Position numbers and translations under genes: made by a program. DNA of 64,000 nucleotides from Mixophyes australis (Eukaryota; Chordata; Amphibia; Anura; Limnodynastidae): the NCBI GenBank assembly GCA_036250195.1, contig JAVHZZ010000005.1, positions 185,638,448-185,702,447 of the forward strand. Reading direction: 5' to 3'. Below, piece after piece: positions 12,701-61,189 of the stretch. Every line of letters starts with the position of its first letter. The first letter of the stretch is position 1. The notes beneath the pieces are model-generated. The model was not told the origin of the DNA and made no database searches. It was given only the letters and a program-made list of their open reading frames with translations.

Positions 12701-13782
12701 TATGAATGGTAAGGAGGTTAGAGATGTAGAGAGCAGTAGACTGGGAGAGAGCTTTGTAAGTGGTAGTAAGGAGTTTAAAGAGGATTCTGAAAGGGAGCCA
12801 GTGTAAGGCCTGGTAGAGAGGGGAGGCAGAGGAGGAGCGACGTGAGAGAAAGATAAGTCTGGCAGCTGCATTGAGTACAGATCGGAGCGGGGCGAGATGG
12901 GAGAAGAGGGAGGCCAGTGAGGAGGAGGTTGCAGTAGTCCAGGCGGGAGATGATGAGTGCATGGATGATGGTTTTGGTGGCGTCTAGTGAGAGGAAGGGT
13001 CGGATGCGGGCGATGTTGCGCAGTTGGAATCGAAAGACTTGAACAAGGGATTGAACGTGGGGGGCAAAAGAGAGAGAGGAGTCAAGGGTGACACCCAGGC
13101 AACGGAGTTGGAAGATTAGGCTAACAATTGGTGCCTTTGTATCATGGAATGATTGTCTGTTAAAATCTTGTTTTATTTTTGTTTGCCAAGAACCCCTTTT
13201 GCAACTGTGACAAAGTTACAGTGGTAATTGTGAATTACTTTATTGATAATGAGCACATTTTGCTGTTATTTTTTTTAATATACCCATAAAGGTTAAAAAA
13301 AAAATAATATTCTGCACAGAGAAAAAAACTTTTATTTGTATTTCAAAATATCCTCTAAAAAATTGTTAATCTCACAACAAACAATAAAAATCATGAAACA
13401 GCCAGCATGCAACGGTTAAACAAAACACACTAGGGTATCACCATATGTAGCAACTATGTATAATGGCAGTAGTGTGGGGAATATGTCTTTCAGGGATTTC
13501 TGTCTGAAATATGTCACTTGCCATGCTGACATAAATGTGACAAGGAGGACAATCCATAATCTAATATATGTTTGTAACAAATGTCTCTATTTAGCCACCA
13601 TCTGCTGGATTGCAAGAGTATTCCACACTGTCTAATTTAGGTGTCCTAAAATGTGAATGCAAGCCAAATGGGACTACTTTTATTAGGAAAAAAATCTGTT
13701 TCTTTTTTTTTTCCCCCTCTGCAGTCTGCTAATGTTAGGAAGACTGGGACTGAAAATGTTGGAGAAACCTCATGATTCATGA
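8260..13782 (+). CDS. TMEM14C: Transmembrane protein 14C (four coding exons)
   Basis: Joining 8260-8335, 10238-10339, 10751-10838 and 13725-13782 gives 324 nt, or 107 residues plus stop, against 112 in human. All junctions are GT-AG and in phase. The protein is almost wholly small hydrophobic helices with the family blocks FGYAALV-type (here [12 protein letters not shown]), [23 protein letters not shown] and [16 protein letters not shown]. That pattern fits TMEM14C better than TMEM14A. Known role: a Tmemb_14 (UPF0136) family protein of the mitochondrial inner membrane that helps deliver protoporphyrinogen IX for the last steps of heme synthesis, needed in red-cell precursors. The start ATG lies one base inside its exon. 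MAK follows downstream in convergent orientation, as in human 6p24. The last intron carries a LINE insertion. Confidence 0.95.
8531..9110. other. unassigned repeat-like segment in TMEM14C intron
   Basis: GC-richer than its surroundings, with homopolymer runs. It resembles an interspersed repeat, but no family could be named. Confidence 0.35.
9758..9796. repeat. (TA)n microsatellite
   Basis: Nearly pure TA dinucleotide run in TMEM14C intron 2. Confidence 0.9.
10238..10339 (+). CDS. TMEM14C: TMEM14C coding exon 2
   Basis: Acceptor ttttcag, donor ACTGA|GTAAGT. It encodes [16 protein letters not shown] through NILVSL, the second helix. Confidence 0.94.
10751..10838 (+). CDS. TMEM14C: TMEM14C coding exon 3
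   Basis: Acceptor tattcaag, donor CCAG|GTGAG. It encodes [14 protein letters not shown] and [12 protein letters not shown], the most conserved block of the family. Confidence 0.94.
12192..13111 (-). mobile_element. 5'-truncated L2/CR1-like LINE insertion
   Basis: This is the 3' part of the family at 1299-6356: the C-terminal RT end, 3' UTR and aat-repeat tail on the minus strand. It is flanked by the 7-bp direct repeat AAGATTA at 12185-12191 and 13112-13118, a target-site duplication that sets both ends. The coding part carries frameshifts. It sits in the last intron of TMEM14C, antisense to the gene. Confidence 0.88.
13725..13782 (+). CDS. TMEM14C: TMEM14C last coding exon
   Basis: A long pyrimidine tract and gcag acceptor precede it. 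It encodes [19 protein letters not shown] and a TGA stop at 13780-13782. The human tail also ends in a short polar PH segment. Confidence 0.92.
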
Positions 13783-13884
13783 TGGAAACCAAGCACTGAA
13801 ATCAAGAAATCTACATATATTCTACAATGAACAGTGTCCAGATTCTGTATGTACTTGTTAGCTGTAAATCTCATTAATTTTCTA

Positions 13885-13890
13885 AGTAAA
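13885..13890 (+). promoter_or_regulatory. TMEM14C: possible poly(A) signal AGTAAA for TMEM14C
   Basis: AGTAAA, a known variant of AATAAA, lies 103 bp after the stop. No AATAAA is close by, so this is a weak candidate. Confidence 0.3.
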
Positions 13891-13899
13891 ACTTGTTTT

Positions 13900-15750
13900 T
13901 ACGAAGTGATAACTTGCATTGTGTGATTTGTGATGCATAAGTAACAAGAATTAATTGGCTCCTATGAGAAACCTTGTAGTTGGGGCTCTTGTGTGTCCCT
14001 CCATGCACACAACCATAGAACGTGTCAGGCAGACAGGCCCTGCTTACCCTTGCTGGTTTCTTGCAAAATTAGTAGTTGCTCTTCCCAGAATAACATTACC
14101 TTCCACAATCTCAGACATTTGAACTAAACTGGCATTTCCAGCTGTTAGACCAGGATGCCAGGACATAACCCCTAAACGTTTCTTTAATGAAATAAGAGGG
14201 TGTCAACATTCTTAATTAACAGCAACCTCTCGGAATAAGTCCACACATGTCCGTTATTTATCCAGCACAAAAGCAGATACGTTAGAGACCGTTTTATTAT
14301 ATACTTTTCCTCAGCAGAAAATTAATTTGCAAATCATTACCCATGAACTAGAGGATATAAATAAGAAAGTGGTATTCCTTTTTAATGCTATTAATGTAGT
14401 TCATTATTTGTGCATGTATTTATATTCATTGTCAACAAAACCCCACCATTGTACTGTAGAGGATTTTTCTTTGGTCGCAGGTATTGCTTCTAATTGTCAA
14501 TTTAAGTGAATGTAAAAAAAAATACTCTTAAAGTATATTAGTCATCACTGATGGTATAAACAAAGAGTAAAAACAATGGGATTCAGTTACTAGTGAAGAC
14601 CCCCTCGCAGCCTTGCGTGATGAAACTGCGGGGTGTTAAGGCCCTAAAATATTGATTTTTATTTACTTTGCATGATGAGCACAGACGCACATCACATGAA
14701 GCAATGAAAGCGTTTGGCGGACTTTATATTTGCAGAGAAGCAAGATGTCATGGGGCACTCCTTTACAACTGCGCTTATGTGTACACACATTATGATAGGT
14801 GTTCATCTGTGCAGTTATTAACTTTTGTTTAAACAGTCATAACCCACAAATGGATTATACTGCAGCACAGTTTGTATGAATGCACCTTATTGACACTTGG
14901 ATGTCAGAATTTCAAGAAACAGCTTAAATTACTCAACTGTCTGCCAACAAGTGACCCACATTAGTGCTCTAAGTTTTCAGTACTGCTTTTTAGGTATATG
15001 ACCCACTAAAAATTGGGGGACACTTATGAAAACCTGTGTGTAGTAACAACTGCTGTAACACATGGCTACCAGATGTCCTATAACTAGTTTAAAATAAAGC
15101 AGTGGTCTGGTTGCTATGGGTTACAGCAAATGTTTCTACCTATCTGGTTTTCATCAGGATAGTTTTCACGTGCTCTGTTTAGTTTACAAAAACTTGCACA
15201 GGTTACAGAAGTCTTGAAAATATGCTGTAGCAAAAAAAAACAAAAAACTGTATGAGCCCTATAATTGTGTTGTAGTCGCCAGAACATGGACTTTGCAATG
15301 TACCTTGCCCACCAGAGTATGGGCTCTGAATTGCATCTCTATTTTGTACTGTGGCCATCCATTGTCTCTGTACAGAGCATGTATTTTCCACACTATACAG
15401 AAGAAGTATCTACATTTTGCGGCACTCATGATATGCAGGGACCACTGATTTTATTCTTTTTTTTAACCACAGTACGCATGTCGGGTATTCACTTTTACAG
15501 CACAAACGTGTAGTTTTTCACCATGTCGTGTGTAAGTATTTGCACAGTAGATAAGTTTTGCAGTGGCATTGCATGCTAATTTCACACTTATTATCATTCT
15601 TGCAGCACTGGTCCAATTTTGGACTCGGCAAAATATGGTAATTAGTTGCAGCATCTTTTTCCCTAGTACTAGTTTTCACTAGTTCCTCTCATGTAAACAT
15701 CCAACATTTTAGCACTCACGAAGGCAAATCTAATTATGTATTTTCTAAAA
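13900..15750. other. intergenic sequence after TMEM14C
   Basis: AT-rich and without supported ORFs. No repeat family recognised. Confidence 0.4.
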
Positions 15751-15754
15751 TTTT

Positions 15755-16024
15755 CTCGGGGGGGGGGGGTGCCGCGATTTTCGGGGGGGGGGGGGGGGGG
15801 GGTGCCGCGATTTTCGGGGGGGGGGGGGGGGGGTGCCGCGATTTTCGGGGGGGGGGGGGGTGCCGCGATTTTCGGGGGGGGGGGGGGATGTGCCGCGATT
15901 TTCAGGGGGGGGGGGGGGGTCGCGGGGGGTGCCGCGATTTTTGGGCGGGGGTGCCCGCGATTTTCAGGGGGGGGGGGTTGCGGGGGTGCCGCGATTTTCG
16001 GGCGGGGGTGCCCGCGATTTTCAG
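15755..16024. repeat. poly-G / tgccgcgattttc minisatellite
   Basis: About nine units made of a G run (8-20 bases) followed by tgccgcgattttc or a close variant. Unit length varies with the G run. Open frames across it are artefacts of repetition. Confidence 0.93.
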
Positions 16025-17010
16025 GTGGTGAGAGCCAGGGAGTGCTGGGCAAGGGGGTGAGAGCCAGGGGGTGCTGGGAAAGGGGATGAGCGCCAGGGGG
16101 TGCTGGGAGAGGGGGTGAGAGAGCCGAAGGGGGTGCTGGGAAAGGAGGTGAGAGAGCCGAAGGGGGTGCTGGGAAAGGGGGTGAGAGAGCCGAAGGGGGT
16201 GCTGGGAAAGGGGGTGAGAGAGCCGGAGGGGGTGCTGGGAAAGGGGATGAGCGCCAGGGGGTGCTGGGAGAGGGGGTGAGAGAGCCGAAGGGGGTGCTGG
16301 GAAAGGAGGTGAGAGAGCCGAAGGGGGTGCTGGGAAAGGGGGTGAGAGAGCCGAAGGGGGTGCTGGGAAAGGGGGTGAGAGCCAGGGGGTGCTGGGAGAG
16401 GGGGTGAAAGAGCCGAAGGGGGTGCTGGGAAAGGGGGTGAGAGAGTGTAAGGGGGTGCTGGGAAAGGGGTTGAGAGCCAGGGGGTGCTGGGAGAGGGGGT
16501 GAGAGAGCCGAAGGGGGTGCTGGGAGAGGGGGTGAGAGAGCTGAAGGGGGTGCTGGGAGAGGGGGTGAGAGAGCTGAAGGGGGTGCTGGGAGAGGGGGTG
16601 AGAGAGCTGAAGGGGGTGCTGGGAGAGGGGGTGAGAGAGCGGAAGGGGGTGCTGGGAAAGGGGGTGAGAGCCAGGGGGTGCTGGGAGAGGGGGTGAGAGA
16701 GCCGAAGGGGGTGCTGGGAAAGGGGGTGAGAGCCAGGGGGTGCTGGGAGAGGGGGTGAGAGAGCCCAAGGGGGTGCTGGGAAAGGGGGTGAGAGAGCTAA
16801 AGGGGGTGCTGGGAGAGGGGGTGAGAGAGCGGAAGGGGGTGTTGGGAAAGGGGGTGAGAGCCAGGGGGTGCTGGGAGAGGGGGTGAGAGAGCCCAAGGGG
16901 GTGCTGGGAAAGGGGGTGAGAGAGCTAAAGGGGGTGCTGGGAGAGGGGGTAAGAGAGCCGAAGGGGGTGCTGGGAAAGGAGGTGAGAGAGCCGAAGGGGG
17001 TGAGAGAGCC
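16025..17010. repeat. 30/33-bp G-rich minisatellite
   Basis: About 30 units of the type gggggtgagagagccgaagg followed by gggtgctgggaaa (33 bp), mixed with shorter 30-bp units that have gagagccagg. Both lengths are multiples of three, so long frames stay open on the minus strand (Ser/Thr/Pro repeats) and on the plus strand. I do not count these as genes. Degenerate units continue to about 17170. Confidence 0.93.
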
Positions 17011-17170
17011 AGGGTCGTAGGGGGTGCAGGAAGAGGAGTGAGAGAGCCGGGGGGTAGAGGGTGCAGGAAGACGTGTGAGAGAGCCAGGGGAGTAGGTGGT
17101 ACAGGAAGATGTGTGAGAGCCAGCGGAGAAGGTGGTGCAGGGGGTTAAGTGAGAGGGACAAAGGAGAAGA

Positions 17171-17775
17171 TGGTGCAGGGGCATAGGTAAAAGAAAGTGC
17201 AGCCATCATAAAACACAAGTAGTAATGAAGAATGGAAATGCACAGAGCGGACAAGTGTTAAAAAAAATAAAAAATCAAGCCTTCATACTCCATTCACTTA
17301 TATTTTCTATACCCCCACTCCTAAATTTCTGCTTCGACCACTGCCCTCTATTCCTGCTCCCGACTGCCTGTGTGAGCTGACAGCTGCTGATCCCTCCTCG
17401 CCCAGCGCGCCCACTAGGAGAACAGAACACAGGATGCCATAATCAGGTAAGTTCATATATTTTCTCGTGTGCAATATGTTTTTAACCATCCTTTCTTGAA
17501 CTGGGGACACTACAGCGTATCCAATAATGTTTAACACTATGTATTGCTCATTATTGCGCTGTAATGCTTTTTGCATATTTATCTGTACAGAGATTTTTAA
17601 TTAAGAGGAAAAAACATTGCTTGTCATAAATTTTATCTGTAATTGTGTCAATATATCTATTTTTGTTTGCATTGTAAATGATGTATTAAGCTGCTCTTGG
17701 GACTCACACTCAGTATCTGATATGCTGTAGCAATTTTTATTTGTGAATGAGTTTTTATCTGAGCTTTACTAATGA
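17171..17775. other. intergenic sequence, nothing recognised
   Basis: No gene or repeat could be supported between the minisatellite blocks. Confidence 0.4.
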
Positions 17776-18020
17776 TTTGGGGTCACTATTGTGGCATAAT
17801 ATGATTTGGAGGCACTGTTGTGACATAATATGATTTGTGGGCACTACTGTATGGTATATGTTTTGGGGGCACTACTATGCCATAATATGATTTGTGGGCA
17901 CTTCTGCATGACCAAATATGAATTGAGGGTAATACTATGTGGCATAATATGACCTTGGGGCACTACAATGTGGCATAATATGAACTGGGCACACTACGGT
18001 GTGGCATCATATGAACTTCT
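17776..18020. repeat. degenerate ~34-bp tandem repeat
   Basis: Seven or so diverged units share gggcactactgtg followed by gcataatatga. Confidence 0.8.
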
Positions 18021-18599
18021 GCCAAAGGCAAGTCTTTCATTGTTGAATATGATGGGAGCCCAAAGAAGTTGCTGTATCGGGCCCAAAATTCCTCTTGTCA
18101 GCCCTGCCTGTGAGTCAAGGGGGTAGACGCCTCCAGGTAAATAATCTAAATGTTTCCTATCTAATCAAACTGATGGATCACATCCAATTATTTCTCACCC
18201 ACCTCCTCTATCCCCCTTAATTTATATACAGTGTTATTTAAAATGAATAGAAAAGACGCATATCCAATTACTGTAGTAAAACAAAAATATTTTTCTCTGA
18301 CATTTTGCTGTAGATGGAAATACTTTTAATGCGGCCGTGTGGATTCGACTGATCATTCAATAGTTATGTTTTTTTTAGATATATGTTAGTTTTATTTCAT
18401 GTGGAATGATTCATGAAAATTCTGCCATTACTATTTAATTGAGGGAAAAGGGTACCTGTTACCTATATGTGTGTAAGTACTCTGTTCGTTGTTGCTATTT
18501 TTTGGGAGATTTGAAAAAAGCAAAAACATTGGATTTCTACAGTGGCGCCTGTATAATTGGTGGTATTGCTGTAGTATGGGGTGGCGTGCTGGTGGCAAT

Positions 18600-19045
18600 G
18601 TTGTAGTGTGTTTGGTGCTTAGTATTGCTAATAAGTAGGAGAGGGTATTGCTATAATGTGGGGGTGATGCCGGTTGCTGTAATGTGGGGAGTGATGCCGT
18701 TGATGTAATGTGGGGGGTGATGCCAGTTGCTGTAATGTGGGGGGTGATGCTGGACGCTGTAATGTGGGGATGATGCTGGTTGCTGTAATGTGGGGGTGAT
18801 GCTGGTTGCTGTAATGTGGGGGTGATGCTGGTTGCTGTAATGTGGGGGTAATGCTGGACGCTGTAATGTGGGGGTGATGCTGGTTGCTGTAATGTGGGGG
18901 GTGATGCTGGATTCTGTAATGTGGGGGTGATGCTGGTTGCTGTAATGTGGGGGGTGATGCTGGATGCTGTAATGTGGGGGGTGATGCCGGTTGCTGTAAT
19001 GTGTGGGGTGATGCCGGTTGCTGTAATGTGGGGATGATTGATGTA
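18600..19045. repeat. ~27-bp minisatellite (tgctgtaatgtgggggtgatgc)
   Basis: About 15 units of gctgtaatgtggggg plus gtgatgctggtt with small length changes in the G run. Weaker units extend on both sides. Confidence 0.9.
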
Positions 19046-19059
19046 GTATGAGTGTGTGT

Positions 19060-21085
19060 GGGGGGTTATTTATTGCTGTAATTTGGGTACTAATAATGTA
19101 TTGTCATGGTGTTTATTGATGTAATTGGGGTGCTAATAATGTAATGTTGAGGGTCATTAGGAGAAATAAATACCCCCCCCCACACACACACTCATACTAC
19201 ATCATGTTGTACTGCGCCAGCATCAGTGTGCAACAATATAGTGCATGGAGCCCACAACACGTGGGCCTGTGTGCTTTAAATGCCAGGGCTGATTTTTAGT
19301 CCCAGTCCGGCCCTGCTCAAAACAATCCCTTCACTCTCATTTTTACATTTAAGATATACATAAGAATAAGCTGAGCAGTAGTTTAGGAAATTAGTTTAAA
19401 TTAATTAATGGGGTAATTAATGAAAGGCTGGACTTTGATATAACTACTTCAAGTATTCTCATGTGCATTGCCAACCAGTCCAGCAAATGGTAACACAGAG
19501 CATATATAGGAATGTGGTTGTGCCTGTTATGTACAAGGCATACAGATAGGCACATTCTCGCAAAATGGAGAGCACAGAGTACTTGCATGGTTTGCGGTTT
19601 ACAAATTACCAGTTTTTCTGTGCTTAAAATAAGGGTTTGATTTTTCTGTGTTCAAAGGAGCCTGCTTTGCACTTTACAGAGTTACCAGTAGAGTGCACTG
19701 TTGGATAAAAAAGCATTTTCCAGATTGTAGCCACTAGCAGTTGCTTACCAAATGAAAGAGCTTGCATTTAGCGTTTGTGTCAGCAAAGTATATTTATTCA
19801 GAGAATAGTGATACAAATTGCTTCAAAATGTTTGAGAGACCACGGTATTGGTAGACTACAAAGTCTAGAATGGCAGGCATTATTGATTTTCACAGTATGA
19901 ATAGTTCTACATTAACTGCTTAATATATTTTGTGGAACAGATCTATTGTTGCTATAGTGAAATAAACAGAATTAAAAGAACTTGTGGGAAAAAAATCCAG
20001 AGCGTAGAACCATTTAAAACATTTCTTTATTTAAATAATTCTACTAATCCTTCTTGTCACTTCTAAATAGAGTTGGTTTCTTTTAGACAAGCATCTGTAT
20101 AATAGTAAAGAATTGTGCATATAATATATATATATATATATATATCTCAATTTATATCTCAATTTATATATTATTATTTTTTCTTTCCTTCTGTAACTTT
20201 ACTTGCAAGGGTTTGTTCAAATCTGTATTAAGTCTGGTTTATAAATTATATCCTTGTAATCTTGTAATCGGTATATAGTGAAGTCAGGGCTGCCAAAAGA
20301 AATTTTGGGCCCCGGTGCTGCAGCTCCTTGGAGCCCCTTCCATAGCTGCCAAAGGGGGTGTGGCCACACCAGGTTGATGGTTCCTCCCACTACATAGGTA
20401 GGCCCAGGCCCAGGCCCTGGTACTCTGTAACTGCTCCCCATCCCCTCTTGGGGCACCTTGCTCTTCATATTCACACTTCTGTACCCTGCATAAAAGCAGT
20501 ACACTGGCATGGTCACAACATTTGGTAACTTAATATCCTTACAGTAGGACTGTAATAACCCAAATATAATACTTAATACTTTCCTTGAGCCTTTCCACTT
20601 GTACACAACTACTTAGGCTCAGAAGATCTTTTAACATACAACATTATTAAACAATTAACCAAACCTAAATGATTAGGAAGGATCTTTATGAAGATGTCCA
20701 CCAAACTTGGGACTGGTCTTCTACAAAATCTCAGGAATTAAATGTAAACTGCAATAATGAGGATATTTGTAAATGTGGAATGATATAGTATTTTGCTCCA
20801 TGAAGATGCCAATTTTCTTTGTGATGCTGCGCATTAGAAAGGTTTGTTATTTGTATTGGCAGCAGTGGATGTTCATGTAGCTCAAAAATAAAACCTTTAT
20901 TAATGCATTGTTTACGGTTTACTATTTTGTTTCCTTTACATAAAATTAGCCTTGCATTACTTGGTAGTACATTTTTGCCAGGCATATTTACACAATTCTG
21001 TAATCCTAGAAAATGAATAAAAATAGTGCAGTGATCAAAAGGTTTTTCTTTCCTACAATATAAAAAAAAAAATAATGTTCATTGA
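19060..21085. other. TMEM14C-MAK intergenic region
   Basis: Mostly AT-rich. A (TA)n run lies near 20126-20146. Segments at 19250-19315 and 20284-20475 look like fragments of an interspersed repeat (gggctgatttttagtccc and gggctgccaaaag blocks), family unknown. No gene seen. The 3' UTR of MAK probably occupies the right end. Confidence 0.4.
20896..20901 (-). promoter_or_regulatory. MAK: possible poly(A) signal for MAK
   Basis: AATAAA on the minus strand, about 185 bp past the MAK stop codon. Other AATAAA sites occur further on, so the true 3' end is uncertain. Confidence 0.35.
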
Positions 21086-57082
<35,997 letters not shown>

Positions 57083-57125
57083 CTACACACAGTGACCGTT
57101 AAGAGCCAGTGTTAACAATTTCCTG

Positions 57126-58165
57126 CTGTAAGATGATTATGTGGAAAATATACATGTAAACATTTTATTTTTAGTTTACTGTTTCGGGGTTATGTTGCGA
57201 GTGTTGGGAAGAGGCTGAGAACTCAGTAAAGTTGCCATTCCAAATGGAACCTAAAAGATAAAAAAAAAAATGCTGTTGGCATATCATTTATTTGTTAGGA
57301 TGACTAAAGCACACAATAAACCAAGCATGCTACCATATAGTCAGTATTTACACCCCACAGTGTAGCCTTTCATTAACAGTCGCATGCCAGCAAAAGTTAT
57401 AATAAATTATTCTGGCATTCAAAATCCAGTGACACTAGATGTATATATATATGTGACCATGGAAGGAGATTTTGGAAACATTGTTTGGGAAGACTCGATG
57501 TAATAGTTTTGCCAGTCCTGGAGGCAGATTTCTGAATTTTTTATCTAAATAGCTGTGTTGTATGAGCCCTTGACACAAGAGGCAATTAGCTGCTGGTTAG
57601 TTACAGATTAGCTACTCATAAGAATCAAAACTAATTGACCACACCAATGCTCACATCTCTGTAGGAAGCAGTTAAATCAGCAATGTTTTAATTATTTAAT
57701 GTTTACTGCACCTGTATAAACACTGTATAACTTTACCTTTCCAGTATCTGCAGTTAATTAAAATGCATCCTGACATGGTGATAGAGATAGGACAGCGCAG
57801 TACTTGTTAGTTAGTCTGAGGCATAGCCTGGGTTTTTCATGATGCTCTGGGTCCTGTACTGATCAACACATGTGAGATACTTAAGTTATTCTGATGTCTG
57901 CCAAATGGATAAAGTTGTGCAGCATTTTGACCACACATTTTAAATGTGTTGTTAAATTCTGACATCAATTAGTATTCCTACCCTTATGTCACTATTGCCT
58001 TTAGAGTTATCTTTGTTGAACCTACAATACAACAAGTGATAGGTACCTGAAAGTGAGCTATAAATAAGTTGCAAAACTTTTCCAGAGGCATTGTAATAAT
58101 ATTTACGCACTGCGTTATACACTATTTACATACTGCGTTTTTTAAAAAAGAGAAAGAGCTCTTGA
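57126..58165. other. upstream MAK intron or 5' flank
   Basis: No coding sequence seen. A non-coding MAK exon may lie further upstream (see findings). Confidence 0.4.
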
Positions 58166-58169
58166 AAGA

Positions 58170-59225
58170 TTGAAGGTTTGGAAAAAGTTTGGTCAGGCAG
58201 AGTAGGGGGTTACATGAGTTGGGAAATGCCTTGAAGTCAGGTGTGTGATGTGGTTATCAGAGAGGAGGAGAGAAGTAGGTCAGAGGCAGATCAAAGAAGA
58301 TGAGAGTAAATGTATATTGTGATGAGGCTGAAAATGTATGAAGAGTAAGAGTTGGAGAGGGCCTTGGAGGTAAGGTTGAGTAGTGTGAATTGAATTCTGG
58401 AGGTAATGGGGAGCTAGTGAATGTATTTGGAGAGTGGTGCAGCATATGTGGATCAGCGAGAGAGAAAGATTTCGATGCAACATTTTGGATGGATTATAGA
58501 GGGGAAAGATAAGATATGGGAAGGCCAGATAGCAAGAAGTTGCAGTAGTGAAGGCTGGATAAGGAATTTTCTAACAAGTGAGAAAGGGGCATATTCTAGC
58601 AATGTTTCGAAGGAGTAGGAAAAAAGGCAGCTCAAGGGACTGGATATGAGGAATGAAGCGGAGGACAGTGTATGACACCATGGCAGCAGGCTTGCAAATC
58701 AGGTCAGAGTGTGATATTGTCAATCGTGAAGGAGACTAGAGGAGTGAGAGTGACACTAGGATGATGAGCTCTGTTTTGGACATATTGAGCTGTAGGTAGA
58801 AATGGGCAGTTGGACATACAGAAAAAAAAGAAAAGGATAGGGGAAAAATTGTTGTTTTGTGTGTCATCTATATAGGTAGTGTTGTCTGCATAGGTAGCGG
58901 AGGGTGAAACGCATATTAGTTCACAAAGAGAAGGGGTATAAATAGAAATTCCAAGAGGCGAGGGATCTCAACAGAGGAAGTGGATGGGAGGATGTGTCAG
59001 AAGTAGAGACTGAAGGGGCGTATATAAAGGTAGGAGGTGCACCAGGAGAAAACAGAGCTGTGAAGGCCAAAGGAGTGAAGGGTATTGAGAAGAAGTGGGT
59101 GGCCAACTATATCAAACGCGGTAGAGAGGTCAAGTCGGATGAGTAGGAAGAAGGAATCCTTCAACTTATCCAAGAGTAGGTCATTGGTCACTTTAGTAAG
59201 GGCAGCATTGATGGAGTATAAATGT
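58170..59225 (-). mobile_element. old L2/CR1-like LINE fragment
   Basis: Minus-strand RT remnant MTNDLLLDKLKDSFFLLIRL then DLSTAFDIVGHPLLLNTL, followed by the C-terminal region with the same GA-rich plus-strand text as the LINE at 1299-6356. Many indels. Confidence 0.75.
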
Positions 59226-59289
59226 TCTGTTGATCAGGTCCATGTAGTTCTGCTCTGTCCTGTTTCAATCAGACTGAGCAGGAGTTGAT

Positions 59290-59640
59290 GCAATTTAACT
59301 AATCCCCTAACCCGCAAAGTTTCAAATGCTCCTTTAAAACCCCACTTGTAACTTGAAGCCAACCATTCCACCATTCCCCTACAAAGTATACCAAACCTTC
59401 TTTCACCCTGCATCTCACCCACTCTTGTGTCAACCCCTCCTTTCTGTTTTCTAGACTGTATACTCTAGTGAGCAGGGTCCTCTTCCCTCCTGTTCCTCTT
59501 TTCATTACCTATCACTTCTGTAAACCAGCTACACTGTGCACCTCCTCCTTGAACTCCACTCCTCCATTGTCTTCACACCACTTATCAGGCTGTATTCTTG
59601 TTAGTCGTGCCCACGCCCATGGGCACAGGTTTCATCTTAC
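59290..59640 (+). mobile_element. old L2/CR1-like LINE 3' end, plus strand
   Basis: It resembles the C-terminal and 3' UTR part of the family (cctttaaaaccccacttgta, gtgagcagggtcctcttccc) but in the opposite direction to the neighbouring fragment, so it is a separate insertion or an inversion. Confidence 0.6.
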
Positions 59641-61189
59641 CTCATTGCACAAGCAATGAGATAAGTGGGTACAAAAGATAAAAAGGGGACAGATGTGAAA
59701 CCAGGCAGAGGAGACAGATATGAAACATAGTAGCAAGCAACATATATGTGGCAAAAGGTAAATGGTGGTTTGGACAAGGAGAAAGAGACAATGGTTGTGC
59801 TAGTGAAGCAGGTGAAGACAAAGGGTAGGTGTAGTAAGGGTAGGTGGGGGGCATTGGCAGAGGAGGCATTTGGACAGCATGCAGTAGAAACATGTAGGAG
59901 ACATGTGAGCACTAGTAGGCAGAAGACAGGGAAAATCAAGTGACAGAGGAAAGGAAGCATGGAAGACAATAGGTGCAGAAATTAAGGAAGGGGAGAAAAA
60001 ATAGTAATACACAAAGGGAGCAAAAATGAGTTCACCACAATGGAAAAAAAGTGCAGAACCCCACCACGCTGGAGATGGCATGCCAGAATAAATGGCAACA
60101 ACATGGGTGTTACATGTGTGTACCATGCTTGTGTGATCCTAGCATTATAGTATATACAAGTCTAGTTTATATTTACCAGGATATAAAATGTAGCACAGCT
60201 TTGAACTTATTGTAATGGCTGTGACCTAGTTGTGCTAACTCATGTTTCAGGTAATGGACCTGCACTGGCTGCACAAAGTTACAGTATATGCCGATATCTT
60301 TTCTTTGTCACTATCCCAAGTAACTTGACATCCACATAATCTTTAATTATCACTACCATTATATGTTACACTTGCTTCTTGCAAAAACCATTAGAGCTTT
60401 TTGCACAAGATCAAGTTGTGACACTTGAAAAGTCTACCGGGAATTTGTACTTAATATTCTTTGATACCTATTATTCGGCATGTCATTTGTTTGCGTGAGA
60501 AACAGGTATGTAAATACATGGACTACACAACACTATCTAGATAAAATATGTACAATTAGTTCTCCAGGTTTCATTTACGAACATTAAACACTGGTGTAAA
60601 ACATGCACTGTATCACAGAAGCCCATCAGTGTTTAGCTTTTTTATGTCTAGTCCAAATTAGACATAAAAAAATCAAGTGTCTTATTTGTTGCTATAGCGT
60701 AGTGCAGTAGTGCACATTTTTGTACCTTAATGCTATGTCAGTATGTGAACCCTTCTGTGTACTTGTTCCAGCATCAGTCATCAAACAGTAAAACACTGAT
60801 CTCATTTGAGCACCAGAAGTACATGTCATAGAAAAGGAAATATAGTAATTATCATATAACAGCAAAATACTAATATAATATATTCTAATTGGCTTATGTA
60901 CAACTATCTAATCAAGGGCAGTCACTTTTCTTATTGGCTAAAAAAATAAAAAAATAAAATAAAATTCAAATATAATATTGATAGAGATTATAACTAGCCA
61001 GTCCCCATTGAAATAGTCACTGCTACCCCTATATTCATTCTATTTATTCTATCTGTCATCCAGCAACCCTGTATAATTCACCAATCGGGACAAAGCTGGG
61101 ACTGTCCCGTCTAAATTGGGATGTTTAGTAGGTATGGGAAAGGTATTTGACAATCCTTCCCTATTAATACATCAACATTTCCTCATGAT
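59641..61189. other. unassigned sequence upstream of MAK
   Basis: 59641-60080 is purine-rich on the plus strand and may be more of the old LINE. The rest is AT-rich. No gene seen. Confidence 0.35.

Noticed and set aside
8260..13782. TMEM14A or TMEM14B
   Set aside because: The [17 protein letters not shown] and [16 protein letters not shown] blocks match the TMEM14C type closely.
15902..17184. Long minus-strand frames rich in Ser, Thr, Pro and Leu (up to 387 codons)
   Set aside because: They arise from minisatellite units whose lengths are multiples of three. Other frames are open too, and there is no start context or splice support.
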